This document shows positions 1 through 8,194 of a stretch of 64,000 bases of DNA, in pieces. Numbering within the stretch: the first letter of the stretch is position 1; every line of letters begins with the position of its first letter. Where the stretch lies: NCBI GenBank assembly GCA_963665195.1, contig OY762070.1, positions 3,224,001 through 3,288,000 on the forward strand, read 5' to 3'. The notes under the pieces were generated by a model. It was not told the DNA's origin. It did no database searches and saw only the letters and a program-made list of their open reading frames with translations. Position numbers and translations under genes: made by a program. The stretch is from VXYL01 sp963665195 (GTDB lineage Bacteria > Pseudomonadota > Gammaproteobacteria > Pseudomonadales > Azotimanducaceae).

Positions 1-425
1 ACGACGATGGTCGGGCGGATGTAGTCCTTGATGTCGAAGTCGTCCCAGCTGTCCTGGAGCAGCAGCGGCAGCATGTCCTTGGCGTGCAGGATGCCGCGCA
101 CGTCGTCCATGTCGTCGCCTACCACGGGGAAGCGCGAGTGTCTGGACTCGACGACGGTGGGGATGAACTCCTCGACGCGACCGTCCACGGCGACGGTGAC
201 CACCTGCGAGCGGGGGATCATGACGTCCCGCGTGTGCATGTCGGAGACGGCGAACGCGCCGTAGATGATGTCGAGCGCCTCGTTATTGAAGATCTGGCGC
301 TGGCCGGCGTCCTCGATCATCGCCAGCAGCTCGCGCCGATCCGCGGGCTCGCTGGCGAAGATGTCGCCGAGCCACTCGCGCCAGGTCTTGCGCGTCTCGT
401 CGCGCACCGTGAGCGGGCCGTTCAT
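1..425 (-). CDS. corC: CorC/HlyC-family protein (CBS domains), 3' part lies outside the window
   Basis: Only the first 141 residues are present; the gene runs off the left edge. The start MNGPLTVRDETRKTWREWLG and the following stretch (RQIFNNEALDIIYGAFAVSD, then a DVMIPRSQ box and a first CBS domain with SRFPVVGDDMDDVRGILHAKD) are typical of the cytoplasmic CorC proteins linked to magnesium/cobalt efflux. The family continues with a second CBS domain and a CorC_HlyC domain, which cannot be seen here. The ATG at 425 overlaps the TGA of ybeY by 4 bases, so the two are co-transcribed and probably translationally coupled. The order phoH-ybeY-corC is the conserved proteobacterial order. Confidence 0.9.
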   Translation of the reverse strand, partial: MNGPLTVRDETRKTWREWLGDIFASEPADRRELLAMIEDAGQRQIFNNEALDIIYGAFAVSDMHTRDVMIPRSQVVTVAVDGRVEEFIPTVVESRHSRFPVVGDDMDDVRGILHAKDMLPLLLQDSWDDFDIKDYIRPTIV

Positions 426-859
426 GCCGCGGCTTCCTGTTCCAGATAGGGGTTGCGCACCCCGCAGCGGGCGAGCACGGCGATCTCGCGCGTCTCCATG
501 GCCGCGGCCTCAGCGTCCGTGCCGTGGTCGAAACCCATGAGATGCAGCACGCCGTGGACCACCAGGTGCGCGAGGTGATCCGCAAGGCGCTTGCCCTGCG
601 CCCGGGCTTCCCGGGCGGCGAGCGGCGCGCAGACGGCGATATCGCCCAACAGATCGGGCGGCTCGGCGGGGAATGCGAGCACGTTGGTGGCGCCCGTGCC
701 GGCGCGGTAGCGGATGTTGAGTTCGGCGGCCTCCGCTTCGCCCACTACGCGGATGCAGACGTCGCGCCCGTCCTCGCCGAGCGCTCCGCGCGCCCAGGCC
801 TTGATGGTTGGTGGGGACGCTATGCAATCCTCGCTGGCCACTTGCACTTCGACGCTCAC
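422..859 (-). CDS. ybeY: Endoribonuclease YbeY (rRNA maturation factor)
   Basis: A 145-residue metal-dependent endoribonuclease of the UPF0054 family, involved in 16S rRNA 3'-end processing and ribosome quality control in the cytoplasm. The zinc-binding signature HxxxHxxxxxH is visible near the C-terminus (HGVLHLMGFDHG). The family motif around LNIRYRAGTGATNVLAFP is also present. The length is normal. The gene overlaps phoH at its 5' end (phoH stops at 856) and corC at its 3' end, making a tight three-gene unit. No regulatory signal is seen between these genes, so expression should follow the phoH promoter. Confidence 0.95.
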   Translation of the reverse strand: MSVEVQVASEDCIASPPTIKAWARGALGEDGRDVCIRVVGEAEAAELNIRYRAGTGATNVLAFPAEPPDLLGDIAVCAPLAAREARAQGKRLADHLAHLVVHGVLHLMGFDHGTDAEAAAMETREIAVLARCGVRNPYLEQEAAA

Positions 860-1932
860 GATGGCTGCTCCCCGGTGATCGGCTTGGGCGCTGCCAACGC
901 ATCCCGTTCACTCCTCGCGTAGGCTTCGACGATGCGCTGCACGAGCGGGTGCCGGACCACATCCCTCGCGCCGAAGCGCGTGAAGCTGAGTCCGTCGACC
1001 CCGTCGAGCACGCCCAGTACATGCACCAAGCCGGAGCGGCTGCCGCCCGGCAGGTCGATCTGCGTGATGTCGCCGGTGACGACGGCGGTGGAACCGAAGC
1101 CGAGCCGCGTCAGGAACATCTTCATCTGTTCGACGGTGGTGTTCTGCCCCTCGTCCAGAATGATGAACGAGTTGTTCAGCGTGCGGCCGCGCATGAACGC
1201 CAGTGGCGCCACCTCGATGACGTTGCGCTCGATGTACTTGCCGACCCGCTCCATGCCGAGCATCTCGTAGAGGCCGTCGTACAGCGGTCGCAGGTACGGA
1301 TCGATCTTCTGCGCGAGGTCTCCCGGCAGGAAGCCGAGCTTCTCCCCCGCCTCGACGGCGGGACGCACCAGCAGCACGCGGCCGACTTTGTTCTCTTCCA
1401 GCGCCTCGACGGCGCAGGCCACCGCCAGATAGGTCTTGCCGGTGCCCGCCGGGCCGATGCCGAAGTTCAGGTCGTGCTCGCGGATGGCCTGCACGTAGCG
1501 TCTCTGGTTGGCGCCGTGCGCGGCGATGGTCTTGCGTCGGGTGCGCACCCGGACGGCGCCCTCGGCCGCCGCCGACTGTTCTTCTCGGGCAAGCACGTCG
1601 TCGACGCCCGCTTCCTGCAGGAACAGATGCACCGTGTCGCCAGTGAGCGTCTCCCGGTCCAAGGTCTCGACGTAGAGCTGGGCAAGGATCGCGCCGCCGG
1701 CGTGGACCCGCTGCGCCGGCCCGGAGAGTCGGAACGCGTGGCCGCGGTTGCTTATCCGAATGCCCAGCCGGCGTTCGATGTGCCTCAGGTTCTGGTCGAA
1801 CGGGCCGCACAGGATGGCAAGCCGGCGGGAGTCGTTTGGTTCCAAGTTGACGGTCGTGGTGAACGGCACGACCCGCGACGAATCTTCTGTCAATTCGCGT
1901 CTAGAAGGGGTGTCCTCAAGGGCGTGCAGCAT
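856..1932 (-). CDS. ybeZ: PhoH-like ATPase (YbeZ)
   Basis: A predicted cytoplasmic P-loop ATPase of the PhoH family, the usual partner of YbeY. From the ATG at 1932 the protein has 358 residues. An N-terminal KH/RNA-binding-like part (NLEPNDSRRLAILCGPFDQN) is followed by the Walker A motif GPAGTGKTYLA and Walker B IILDEGQN, then TGDITQIDLP. I chose the ATG at 1932 because upstream residues look unlike the family; another in-frame ATG exists at 1974 and cannot be excluded, as neither has a strong ribosome binding site. The stop overlaps the ybeY start by 4 bases. Its role in RNA metabolism is known only by association with YbeY. Confidence 0.92.
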   Translation of the reverse strand: MLHALEDTPSRRELTEDSSRVVPFTTTVNLEPNDSRRLAILCGPFDQNLRHIERRLGIRISNRGHAFRLSGPAQRVHAGGAILAQLYVETLDRETLTGDTVHLFLQEAGVDDVLAREEQSAAAEGAVRVRTRRKTIAAHGANQRRYVQAIREHDLNFGIGPAGTGKTYLAVACAVEALEENKVGRVLLVRPAVEAGEKLGFLPGDLAQKIDPYLRPLYDGLYEMLGMERVGKYIERNVIEVAPLAFMRGRTLNNSFIILDEGQNTTVEQMKMFLTRLGFGSTAVVTGDITQIDLPGGSRSGLVHVLGVLDGVDGLSFTRFGARDVVRHPLVQRIVEAYARSERDALAAPKPITGEQPS

Positions 1933-2035
1933 AGCACTGATTGCAGCGGTGCCAACACCGCATCGCTTCCCCAAAACGGCGCGATCTGCCGCCGAGCCAC
2001 TGCTGGCGGGCGCAGCCTGGCAGTAACGCTCGATC

Positions 2036-3352
2036 TCAGCCCGCTAGGCGGCCGCGCAGCGAGTTCGGCAGGGCCTCGGTTATCTCCACTTGGGCGAAGC
2101 CGCCGATCAAGTCCTCGTCGGCGGGAAAGTTCACCACGCGGTTGTTCTCGATGCGTCCGGCCAGTTCGCCCGCGCCGCGCTTGGCCGGGCCGGTGACCAG
2201 CACGCGCTGCTCGGTACCGACCATCGCCTCGGCGTGGGCCGCGGCTTGACGGCGAAGCTGTGCCTGCAACGCGGCCAAGCGTTCCTTCTTGACAGGGAGC
2301 GGCGTTTCGTCGGGCAGCGCGGCGGCGGGCGTGCCGGGGCGCGGGCTGTAGATGAAGCTGAACGACGTGTCGTAGTCCAGTTCGCGGACGAGGGCCAGCG
2401 TGGCGTCGAAATCGCCCGCCGTCTCGCCGGGGAAGCCGACGATGAAGTCCGAGGAAAGGCTGATGTTGGGCCGCACCCGGCGCAGGGCGCGGATCTTCGC
2501 CTTGTACTCGAGCACCGTGTGGCCGCGCTTCATCATCGCCAGCACGCGGTCCGAACCCGACTGCACCGGCAGGTGGAGGTGGTCCACCAGCTCCGGAACG
2601 TCGCGGTAGGCGTCGACAAGCGTTGCTGAGAACTCCACCGGGTGCGACGTGGTGAAGCGGATGCGGTCGATGCCCCCCACCGCGGCGGCGTAGTGGATGA
2701 GCTCGGCGAGGTCCGCTTCGCCGCCGTCGAAGGCGCCGCGGTAGGCGTTGACGTTCTGTCCCAGGAAGTTGATCTCGCGCACCCCTTGGGCCGCGAGCCG
2801 CACCACCTCGCGCATGACGCTCGGCACGGGCCGCGAGACTTCCTCGCCGCGGGTATACGGCACCACGCAGAACGAGCAGTACTTCGAGCAGCCCTCCATC
2901 ACCGAGACGAAGGCGCTCGGCCCCTCGGCGCGGGGCGCCGGCAGGCGGTCGAACTTCTCGATCTCCGGGAAGCTCACGTCCACCACCGGCGCACATCGGC
3001 GGCGGGCGTCGTCGAGCATCTGCGGCAGCCGATGCAGGGTCTGCGGCCCGAACACCATGTCCACGTGCGGCGCCCGGCGGGCGATGGCCTCGCCTTCCTG
3101 GCTCGCCACGCAGCCGCCGACGCCGATCACCACGGCGGCGTTCCTGCGCTTGAACTCCTTCCAGCGGCCGAGTTCGCTGAACACCTTCTCGGCGGCCTTC
3201 TCGCGGATCGAGCAGGTATTGAGCACCAGCACGTCGGCGTCCGCCGGCTGCTCCACCAGCGTCGCGCCATGGCTTTCCCGCAGCGCGTCGGCCATGCGCG
3301 ACGAGTCGTACTCGTTCATCTGGCAGCCATGGGTCTTGACGTAGAGCTTCAC
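2036..3352 (-). CDS. miaB: tRNA-2-methylthio-N6-dimethylallyladenosine synthase MiaB
   Basis: A radical-SAM methylthiotransferase that adds a methylthio group to i6A37 of tRNAs. The GTG start at 3352 begins VKLYVKTHGCQMNEYDS, the usual MiaB N-terminus; longer in-frame starts give a non-homologous extension. N-terminal cluster cysteines are seen in THGCQMN, LNTCSIREKA and VGGCVASQEG. The radical-SAM CxxxCxxC is in MEGCSKYCSFCVVPYTRG. A C-terminal TRAM domain (TEQRVLVTGPAKR) follows. The length (438 aa) is normal. It is followed by phoH after about 100 bases and is divergent from the DUF1820 gene. Confidence 0.97.
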   Translation of the reverse strand: MKLYVKTHGCQMNEYDSSRMADALRESHGATLVEQPADADVLVLNTCSIREKAAEKVFSELGRWKEFKRRNAAVVIGVGGCVASQEGEAIARRAPHVDMVFGPQTLHRLPQMLDDARRRCAPVVDVSFPEIEKFDRLPAPRAEGPSAFVSVMEGCSKYCSFCVVPYTRGEEVSRPVPSVMREVVRLAAQGVREINFLGQNVNAYRGAFDGGEADLAELIHYAAAVGGIDRIRFTTSHPVEFSATLVDAYRDVPELVDHLHLPVQSGSDRVLAMMKRGHTVLEYKAKIRALRRVRPNISLSSDFIVGFPGETAGDFDATLALVRELDYDTSFSFIYSPRPGTPAAALPDETPLPVKKERLAALQAQLRRQAAAHAEAMVGTEQRVLVTGPAKRGAGELAGRIENNRVVNFPADEDLIGGFAQVEITEALPNSLRGRLAG

Positions 3353-3386
3353 GGGACGGTGGCCGGGCGTGGCGTGCGGGCCGGAA

Positions 3387-3392
3387 ATTATA
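3387..3392 (-). promoter_or_regulatory. Candidate -10 box for miaB
   Basis: On the minus strand a perfect TATAAT lies about 35 bases upstream of the miaB GTG start, in the 90-bp divergent gap between miaB and the DUF1820 gene. No good TTGACA-like box is seen at the right distance, so this is a single-element prediction. A TAGAAT-like hexamer on the plus strand (around 3406) could serve the DUF1820 operon. Confidence 0.35.
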
Positions 3393-3442
3393 GCCGCGGG
3401 CGCGGTAGAATCCGCCGACCGTTCCGGCAGATCGCGATTCCA

Positions 3443-3772
3443 ATGGCCGACGACAAGTCCCACATCTACCGCATCTACTTCCACAGTCGCGGGCAGATCT
3501 ACGAGGTCTACGCGCACTCGATCTATCAGAGCGACATGTACGGCTTCGTGGAGATCGAGGACTACATCTTCGGCGAGAAGTCGCAGCTGGTGGTCGACCC
3601 CGCCGAGGACAAGCTGCGCACCGAGTTCGAGAGCGTGCAGCGCAGCTTCGTGCCGATGCACGCCATCATCCGCATCGACGAGGTGGAGAAAGAGGGCACG
3701 GCCAAGGTCACCGACGGCGCCGGCGGCAACGTGACGCCGTTCCCCATGCCGATGCCCGGCAAGAAGGGCTGA
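3443..3772 (+). CDS. DUF1820 family protein
   Basis: A 109-residue cytoplasmic protein starting MADDKSHIYRIYFHSRGQIY. The core (YEVYAHSIYQSDMYGFVEIEDY...) matches the DUF1820 family, which is conserved in gammaproteobacteria and has no established function. The tail is short and proline-rich (VTPFPMPMPG). The ATG at 3443 was chosen because upstream in-frame codons belong to the divergent miaB promoter region. It is followed after 7 bases by the reductase gene at 3780, so both are likely in one transcript. Nothing in the sequence suggests a substrate or partner. Confidence 0.85.
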   Translation: MADDKSHIYRIYFHSRGQIYEVYAHSIYQSDMYGFVEIEDYIFGEKSQLVVDPAEDKLRTEFESVQRSFVPMHAIIRIDEVEKEGTAKVTDGAGGNVTPFPMPMPGKKG

Positions 3773-3779
3773 CGGCGCA

Positions 3780-4994
3780 GTGGCCATCGTCATCGTCGGC
3801 GGCGGCCAGGCCGCCGGGCAGGCGGCGGCGAGCCTGCGCCAGGACGGCTACGAGGGCGAAGTCACCGTGCTTGCCGAGGAGCCGCACATCCCCTACCAGC
3901 GGCCGCCGCTCTCCAAGCAGTATCTGGCCGGCGAGTACGGCCTGCCGCGGGTGCATCTGCGGCCGCAGAAGTTCTACGACGACCGCGCGGTCACCGTGCG
4001 CACCGGTGCACGGGCGGTCGGCATCGACCGCCAATCCCGAACCGTGGCCTGCGCCGACGGGACGTCCGTCGCCTACGACAAGCTCCTGCTGGCAACGGGC
4101 GCTCGCGTACGCCGCCTCGAAGCGCCGGGCGCCGATCTGGCAGGCATCCACTACCTGCGCACCATCGCCGACGCCGACGCGCTCGGCGCCGAGCTCGCGC
4201 CGGGCAAGCGCATCGCCATCATCGGCGGCGGCTACATCGGCCTCGAAGTGGCCGCGGTGGCGATCGAGAAGGGGCTCGAGGTGACGGTGCTGGAGATGGA
4301 GGAGCGCATTCTGCAGCGCGTCGCCACGGCCGAGATGTCCGCCTTCTACCACGACCTGCACAGCGCCAAGGGGGTGGCGATCCGCACCGGCATGCGCGCC
4401 GAGTCGTTCCGCGGCGAAGCAGGCCGCTTGACCGGCGTCGCCTGCGCCGGCGGCGAAACCGTGGCCGCGGACGTGGCCGTGGTGGGCATCGGCATCGCGC
4501 CGAACGTGGAGTTGGCTGAAGCCGCCGGCCTCGACTGCGGCGACGGCATCGTCGTGGACGAGCGCACCCGCACCAGCGATCCGCACATCCACGCGGTAGG
4601 CGATTGCTGCAACCATCCGAACCCGATCCTTGGTCGCCGGCTGCGCTTGGAGTCCGTGCCGAATGCCATGGAGCAGGCGCGGGTCGCGGCAGCCAACATG
4701 GCCGGCGGCGACAAGACCTACGCCGCGGTGCCGTGGTTCTGGTCCGACCAGTACGATCTCAAGCTGCAGATGGTCGGCTTCGCGGCCGACGGCGACCGCC
4801 AGGTGCAGCGCGGCGACGCGGGCGCGCAGCGTTTCGCCGTCTTCCACCTGCGCGACGACACGGTGGTGGCCGCGGACGCGGTCAACAGTCCGCGCGAGTT
4901 CATGGCAGCCCGCCAGCTCGTCGGCAAGCGGGTCGATGCGACGCGGCTGGCGGACCCGGGCGTCGATCTGCGCGAACTTCTGGCGGCCGGTTGA
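3780..4994 (+). CDS. NAD(P)/FAD-dependent ferredoxin/rubredoxin-type reductase
   Basis: A 404-residue flavoprotein of the putidaredoxin/rhodocoxin reductase family, which passes electrons from NAD(P)H to small iron-sulfur proteins. The FAD-binding GGGQAAGQAA motif is at the N-terminus and EEPHIPYQRPPLSKQYL follows. The NAD-binding IIGGGYIGLE motif is near residue 145, and the second FAD motif (HIHAVGDCCN) is near residue 275. The C-terminal domain is the reductase_C type (WFWSDQYDLKLQ). The start is GTG. No ferredoxin, rubredoxin or P450 gene is near, so the electron acceptor is unknown. A GC-rich inverted repeat (4982-4989 with 5005-5012) spans the stop codon and might attenuate transcription. 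Confidence 0.88.
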   Translation: MAIVIVGGGQAAGQAAASLRQDGYEGEVTVLAEEPHIPYQRPPLSKQYLAGEYGLPRVHLRPQKFYDDRAVTVRTGARAVGIDRQSRTVACADGTSVAYDKLLLATGARVRRLEAPGADLAGIHYLRTIADADALGAELAPGKRIAIIGGGYIGLEVAAVAIEKGLEVTVLEMEERILQRVATAEMSAFYHDLHSAKGVAIRTGMRAESFRGEAGRLTGVACAGGETVAADVAVVGIGIAPNVELAEAAGLDCGDGIVVDERTRTSDPHIHAVGDCCNHPNPILGRRLRLESVPNAMEQARVAAANMAGGDKTYAAVPWFWSDQYDLKLQMVGFAADGDRQVQRGDAGAQRFAVFHLRDDTVVAADAVNSPREFMAARQLVGKRVDATRLADPGVDLRELLAAG

Positions 4995-5089
4995 GGCCGT
5001 TTCTCGGCCGCCCGCAGTTGCGTATTGCGCCCCGCGCCGAGTTGTTAGATCGTTCGCCTGTGTACGTTCCGAGCTGGCCGGAGGTCGCC

Positions 5090-5488
5090 ATGAGCAGCGC
5101 TGGGGAAGGCACCACGGTCCTCGACAGACAGTCGCTGGACCCCAAACTCAAGGAGTTCATCAAGGAGGACGCGCCGCCCAAGGAGGGTTTCGTTTTCTGC
5201 GCTTCGTGCTCGCATGTGATCGGCCACGTCCAGGATCGCATCGAGGTGAACGGCTCGTTCCAGCACACCTGCACCAATCCCTACGGCTTCGTGCATCACT
5301 TCGGCTGCCACAGCGATGCCCACGGCTGCGCGATCGCCGGCAAGGCGCACTCGGCGGAGTCCTGGTTCCAAGGCTACAGCTGGCGCCTCGCCAACTGCGG
5401 CAACTGCGATGCCCACATGGGCTGGCTGTTCGAGCGCGCCGATGAGCACTTCTACGGGCTCATCTTCGACCGCATCCAAGTCGGCTGA
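5090..5488 (+). CDS. Stand-alone CULT-domain (cereblon-like) protein
   Basis: A 132-residue protein made of essentially one CULT domain, the ligand-binding domain of eukaryotic cereblon. Zinc ligands are C37/C40 (CASC) and C103/C106 (CGNC). The aromatic cage tryptophans fall at W92, W98 and W112; their spacing of 6 and 14 equals that of human cereblon W380, W386 and W400. The segment SWFQGYSWRLANC and then HMGWLF align directly with the human pocket. No signal peptide is visible, so it should be cytoplasmic. Bacterial CULT proteins are known to bind cyclic imides and related small molecules, but their natural ligand and role are not established. It lies 95 bases after the reductase and 23 before the HAD gene. 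Confidence 0.88.
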   Translation: MSSAGEGTTVLDRQSLDPKLKEFIKEDAPPKEGFVFCASCSHVIGHVQDRIEVNGSFQHTCTNPYGFVHHFGCHSDAHGCAIAGKAHSAESWFQGYSWRLANCGNCDAHMGWLFERADEHFYGLIFDRIQVG

Positions 5489-5511
5489 GAGAGCCCCGGG
5501 GGATTGAGAGC

Positions 5512-6216
5512 GTGGCCGACACCAAACGCGAGCTCGCTGCCAGAGACTACGACACGCTCTCTTTCGACTGCTACGGCACGCTGATCGACTGGGGCGCGGG
5601 CATCATCCGCTACCTGCAGCCGGTGCTGCTCGAACGCGACGCCCACGTCATCGACGACTTCCTGCTGGAGTTCTTCGCCGAGGCCGAACCCGTCGCGCAG
5701 CGGCCCGGCGTTCGCTATGCGGACGTGCTGCGCGACGTTCTGCGCCGGCTCGGCAGCCGGCTGGGCTTCACGCCGAGCGCGGAAGTGCTCGACGGTTTCG
5801 CCGCGAGCGCGGGCGCCTGGCCGCCGTTCCCGGACACCGTAGAGGCGTTGCGGCGGCTCGCCGAGCGCTTTCATCTGGCCGTGGTGTCGAACGTCGACAA
5901 CGCCATCTTCGCAAGCACCGCCCGGCAGTTCGAGGGCGTCTCCTTCGCCCACGTGGTGTCCGCGGAAGACGTGGGCGCCTACAAGCCGGACAGGCGCATG
6001 TTCGCCGCGGCCCGCAGCGCCATCGGCGAGGACAAGCGGATCCTGCACGTCGCGCAGAGCGTCTTCCACGACATCGAACCGGCCGCCGCGTTTGGCCTCG
6101 ACACGGTTCACATCGTCCGCGAGCGCAACGCGGCGCGAGCGGCGGATGCCGAAGCCACATGGGAGTTCGACTCGCTGGCGGCCTTCGCGGACGCGATCCT
6201 GGCCGACGGCCCATGA
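5512..6216 (+). CDS. HAD-superfamily hydrolase, haloacid dehalogenase type II-like
   Basis: A 234-residue HAD hydrolase starting with GTG at 5512. Motif I is SFDCYGTLIDW, with the nucleophilic Asp in FDCYGT. Motif II is VVSNVDN, the motif III region is YKPDRRMF, and a motif IV-like HDIEPAAAFG follows. The WGAGI and PFPDTVEAL elements resemble type II haloacid dehalogenases, but substrate cannot be assigned; these genes often encode house-cleaning phosphatases. The stop codon overlaps the ATG of the next gene by 4 bases (ATGA), so it belongs to the HAD-PTPS-SDR-YhhQ run. Confidence 0.85.
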   Translation: MADTKRELAARDYDTLSFDCYGTLIDWGAGIIRYLQPVLLERDAHVIDDFLLEFFAEAEPVAQRPGVRYADVLRDVLRRLGSRLGFTPSAEVLDGFAASAGAWPPFPDTVEALRRLAERFHLAVVSNVDNAIFASTARQFEGVSFAHVVSAEDVGAYKPDRRMFAAARSAIGEDKRILHVAQSVFHDIEPAAAFGLDTVHIVRERNAARAADAEATWEFDSLAAFADAILADGP

Positions 6217-6710
6217 CAGGCGCGCGGCGGGCGCGCATCGAGATCGCCAAGGAGGACATGCACTTCTCGGCGGCGCACTTCACGATCTTCTCCGCCACCG
6301 AGCGGGAGAACCTGCACGGCCACAACTTCTTCGTCGAAGCGGTCGCTGAAGGGCCGGTGGACGCGAACGGCCTGTGCTTCGACTACAACGCGCTCAAGAC
6401 CCGCTTGCGGGCGCTGTGCGACGAACTCGACGAGACGGTGCTGCTGCCCGCGGCGTCGCCGCATCTGACGATCGGCGACGAGGGGTCGGGCTACGTGACG
6501 GCCCGCTTCGGCAGCGAACGGCTGCCGTTCCTGGCCCGGGACGTGAAGCTCTTGGCGGTTCGCAACGTAACGGTGGAAGAACTCGCGCATTGGCTGCTGC
6601 GGGAACTGACGGGCGATCCGGCGTTCGCCGAATTGCCCCTCGACGAGCTGGAGCTCAAGGTCTCGTCGGGCCCGGGGCAGTGGGCCCGCGTCCTATACTC
6701 CGGTCGATGA
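6213..6710 (+). CDS. 6-pyruvoyl-tetrahydropterin synthase / QueD-like protein lacking the usual catalytic Cys
   Basis: A 165-residue T-fold protein of the PTPS/6-carboxytetrahydropterin synthase family. The zinc-binding histidines are clear in FSAAHFTIFSA and LHGHNFFVE. The region where PTPS and QueD carry the catalytic cysteine (just before LHGH) reads ATEREN, without any Cys, so neither normal PTPS nor QueD chemistry is expected. Two Glu residues are there instead; families with Glu in place of Cys are known to act in folate biosynthesis (PTPS-III). The remaining motifs (FDYNALKTRL, NVTVEELAHWLL, LELKVSSGPGQWARV) are intact. The gene overlaps both neighbours by 4 bases; the next gene is an SDR. 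Confidence 0.8.
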   Translation: MTGARRARIEIAKEDMHFSAAHFTIFSATERENLHGHNFFVEAVAEGPVDANGLCFDYNALKTRLRALCDELDETVLLPAASPHLTIGDEGSGYVTARFGSERLPFLARDVKLLAVRNVTVEELAHWLLRELTGDPAFAELPLDELELKVSSGPGQWARVLYSGR

Positions 6711-7408
6711 CCGGAAAGCTCGCCATCGTCACCGGCGCCAGCGCCGGCATCGGCCTTGCCACGGCAGCGCGCTTTCTCGAAGCGGGCTACCAAGTGGTCA
6801 ACCTGTCGCGCCGGCCGTGCCCGCTCGAGGCGGCGACGCACCTGCGCTGCGACCTTGCGGACCCCGGCGCGCTCGACGGCGTCCGGCAGGAAATCGAGGC
6901 CGCCTTGGACGGTGCCGAGGAGGTGGCGCTGATCCACAATGCGTCGCGCCTCGTTGGCGATACGGCCGCCGAGGCGGATGTCGCTGCCCTGCGCAGCGTG
7001 CTCGAAGTCAACGTCGTTGCCGTCCACGCCCTGAATCGACTCGCGATTCCCCGCATGGGCGGCGGCTCGTGCGTCCTCTTCGTCGGCTCCACGCTGGCCG
7101 AGAAAGCAGTGCCCGGCAGCTTCTCCTACGTAGTCAGCAAGCACGCGCTGATCGGCATGATGCGAGCCTGCTGCCAGGATCTCGCCGGCACCGGCATCCA
7201 CACCGCCTGCATCTGCCCCGGCTTCACCGACACCGAGATGCTGCGCGAGCATGTGCCGGACGACGCCATGGACGGCGTGCGCGGCATGTCCGCGTTCGGC
7301 CGCCTGATCGAGCCCGCGGAGATCGCCGAGGCGCTGTTCTGGGCGGCGTCTTCGCCGGTCATCAACGGCAGCGTCATCCACGCCAACCTCGGCCAGATCG
7401 AGCGGTAG
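6707..7408 (+). CDS. Short-chain dehydrogenase/reductase (SDR)
   Basis: A 233-residue classical SDR. The cofactor motif is VTGASAGIGLA at the N-terminus, with SRRP after beta-2 suggesting NADP(H). The NNAG equivalent reads HNAS. The catalytic Ser is in FVGST and the YxxxK is YVVSK. PGFTDTEM follows. Its start overlaps the stop of the PTPS-like gene by 4 bases, so the substrate may well be a pterin (sepiapterin-reductase-like activity). That is inference from position; the sequence itself does not show substrate specificity. It ends 6 bases before the YhhQ-like gene. Confidence 0.88.
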   Translation: MTGKLAIVTGASAGIGLATAARFLEAGYQVVNLSRRPCPLEAATHLRCDLADPGALDGVRQEIEAALDGAEEVALIHNASRLVGDTAAEADVAALRSVLEVNVVAVHALNRLAIPRMGGGSCVLFVGSTLAEKAVPGSFSYVVSKHALIGMMRACCQDLAGTGIHTACICPGFTDTEMLREHVPDDAMDGVRGMSAFGRLIEPAEIAEALFWAASSPVINGSVIHANLGQIER

Positions 7409-7414
7409 CCGCCG

Positions 7415-8194
7415 ATGCCGGACTTCAAGCGGCGCCGCCAGCGCGTGTTTCTGGTGCTTGCGGGCGTCTTTCTTGGCACGCTGTCGCTGCTGAACATCCT
7501 CGGCATCAGCCGCTTCATCGACCTGTCGATCAACGTCTTCGGGCTGGATATCCCGATGGTGGTGGCGGTGGGCGTGCTCCCCTACCCGGTGACCTTCATC
7601 TGCACTGACCTCATCAGCGAACTCTACGGTCGCAAGCGAGCCACCGAGGTCGTTTGGGTGGGGCTCCTGCTTAACGTCTGGGTGGTCTTCCTGCTCTGGA
7701 TCGGCGGCGAACTGCCGGGCTTCGAGGCGGTGGACCCGGCGACCGGCGAACTGGTGCCGGACGAGGCTGGCCGGCTGCCGGTGTTCTACGAGGTGCGCAC
7801 CTTGGCGTTCGGCGCCGTCACCGCGTCGATGATTGCGTACTTGGTCGCGCAATGGTGCGATGTGCAGCTATTCCATTTCTGGAAGTGGCTGACGCGCGGC
7901 AAGCACCTTTGGCTGCGCAACAACGCTTCGACTTTGGTCAGCCAGCTAGTGGACACCGTGGCCGTCATCCTGATCACCCACTTCTGGGCCAAGGCGCTGC
8001 CCATCGACGCGCAGGGCGAACTGTGGCCGCAGCTCATCACCTTCATCGTCTCCGGCTACGCCTTCAAGATGATCGTGGCGATGGTGGATACGCTGCCCAT
8101 CTACCTGCTGGTGGGCGTGCTGCGGCCATTCCTCGGCATCGTCAAGGGCGAGGAGATCGGCGTCGGCGACGAGTCGGTGGGTGGCGTCGGCTAG
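7415..8194 (+). CDS. yhhQ: YhhQ/VUT-family transporter (queuosine precursor transporter family)
   Basis: A 259-residue inner-membrane protein with about six hydrophobic segments. The DLISELYGRKRA motif after the second segment is the family hallmark, and WKWLTRGKHLWLRNNASTLVSQLVDT is the conserved second half. YhhQ family members import queuosine precursors such as preQ0/preQ1 or queuine. It sits directly after the PTPS/QueD-like and SDR genes, so the group may act in deazapurine or pterin supply. The 3' end overlaps the convergent LLM gene by 4 bases (stop codons overlap). Confidence 0.88.
   Translation: MPDFKRRRQRVFLVLAGVFLGTLSLLNILGISRFIDLSINVFGLDIPMVVAVGVLPYPVTFICTDLISELYGRKRATEVVWVGLLLNVWVVFLLWIGGELPGFEAVDPATGELVPDEAGRLPVFYEVRTLAFGAVTASMIAYLVAQWCDVQLFHFWKWLTRGKHLWLRNNASTLVSQLVDTVAVILITHFWAKALPIDAQGELWPQLITFIVSGYAFKMIVAMVDTLPIYLLVGVLRPFLGIVKGEEIGVGDESVGGVG

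Noticed and set aside
4982..5012. GC-rich inverted repeat after the ferredoxin-type reductase as a terminator
   Set aside because: It has no U-run and spans the stop codon, so I noted it with the gene but did not list it as a terminator.
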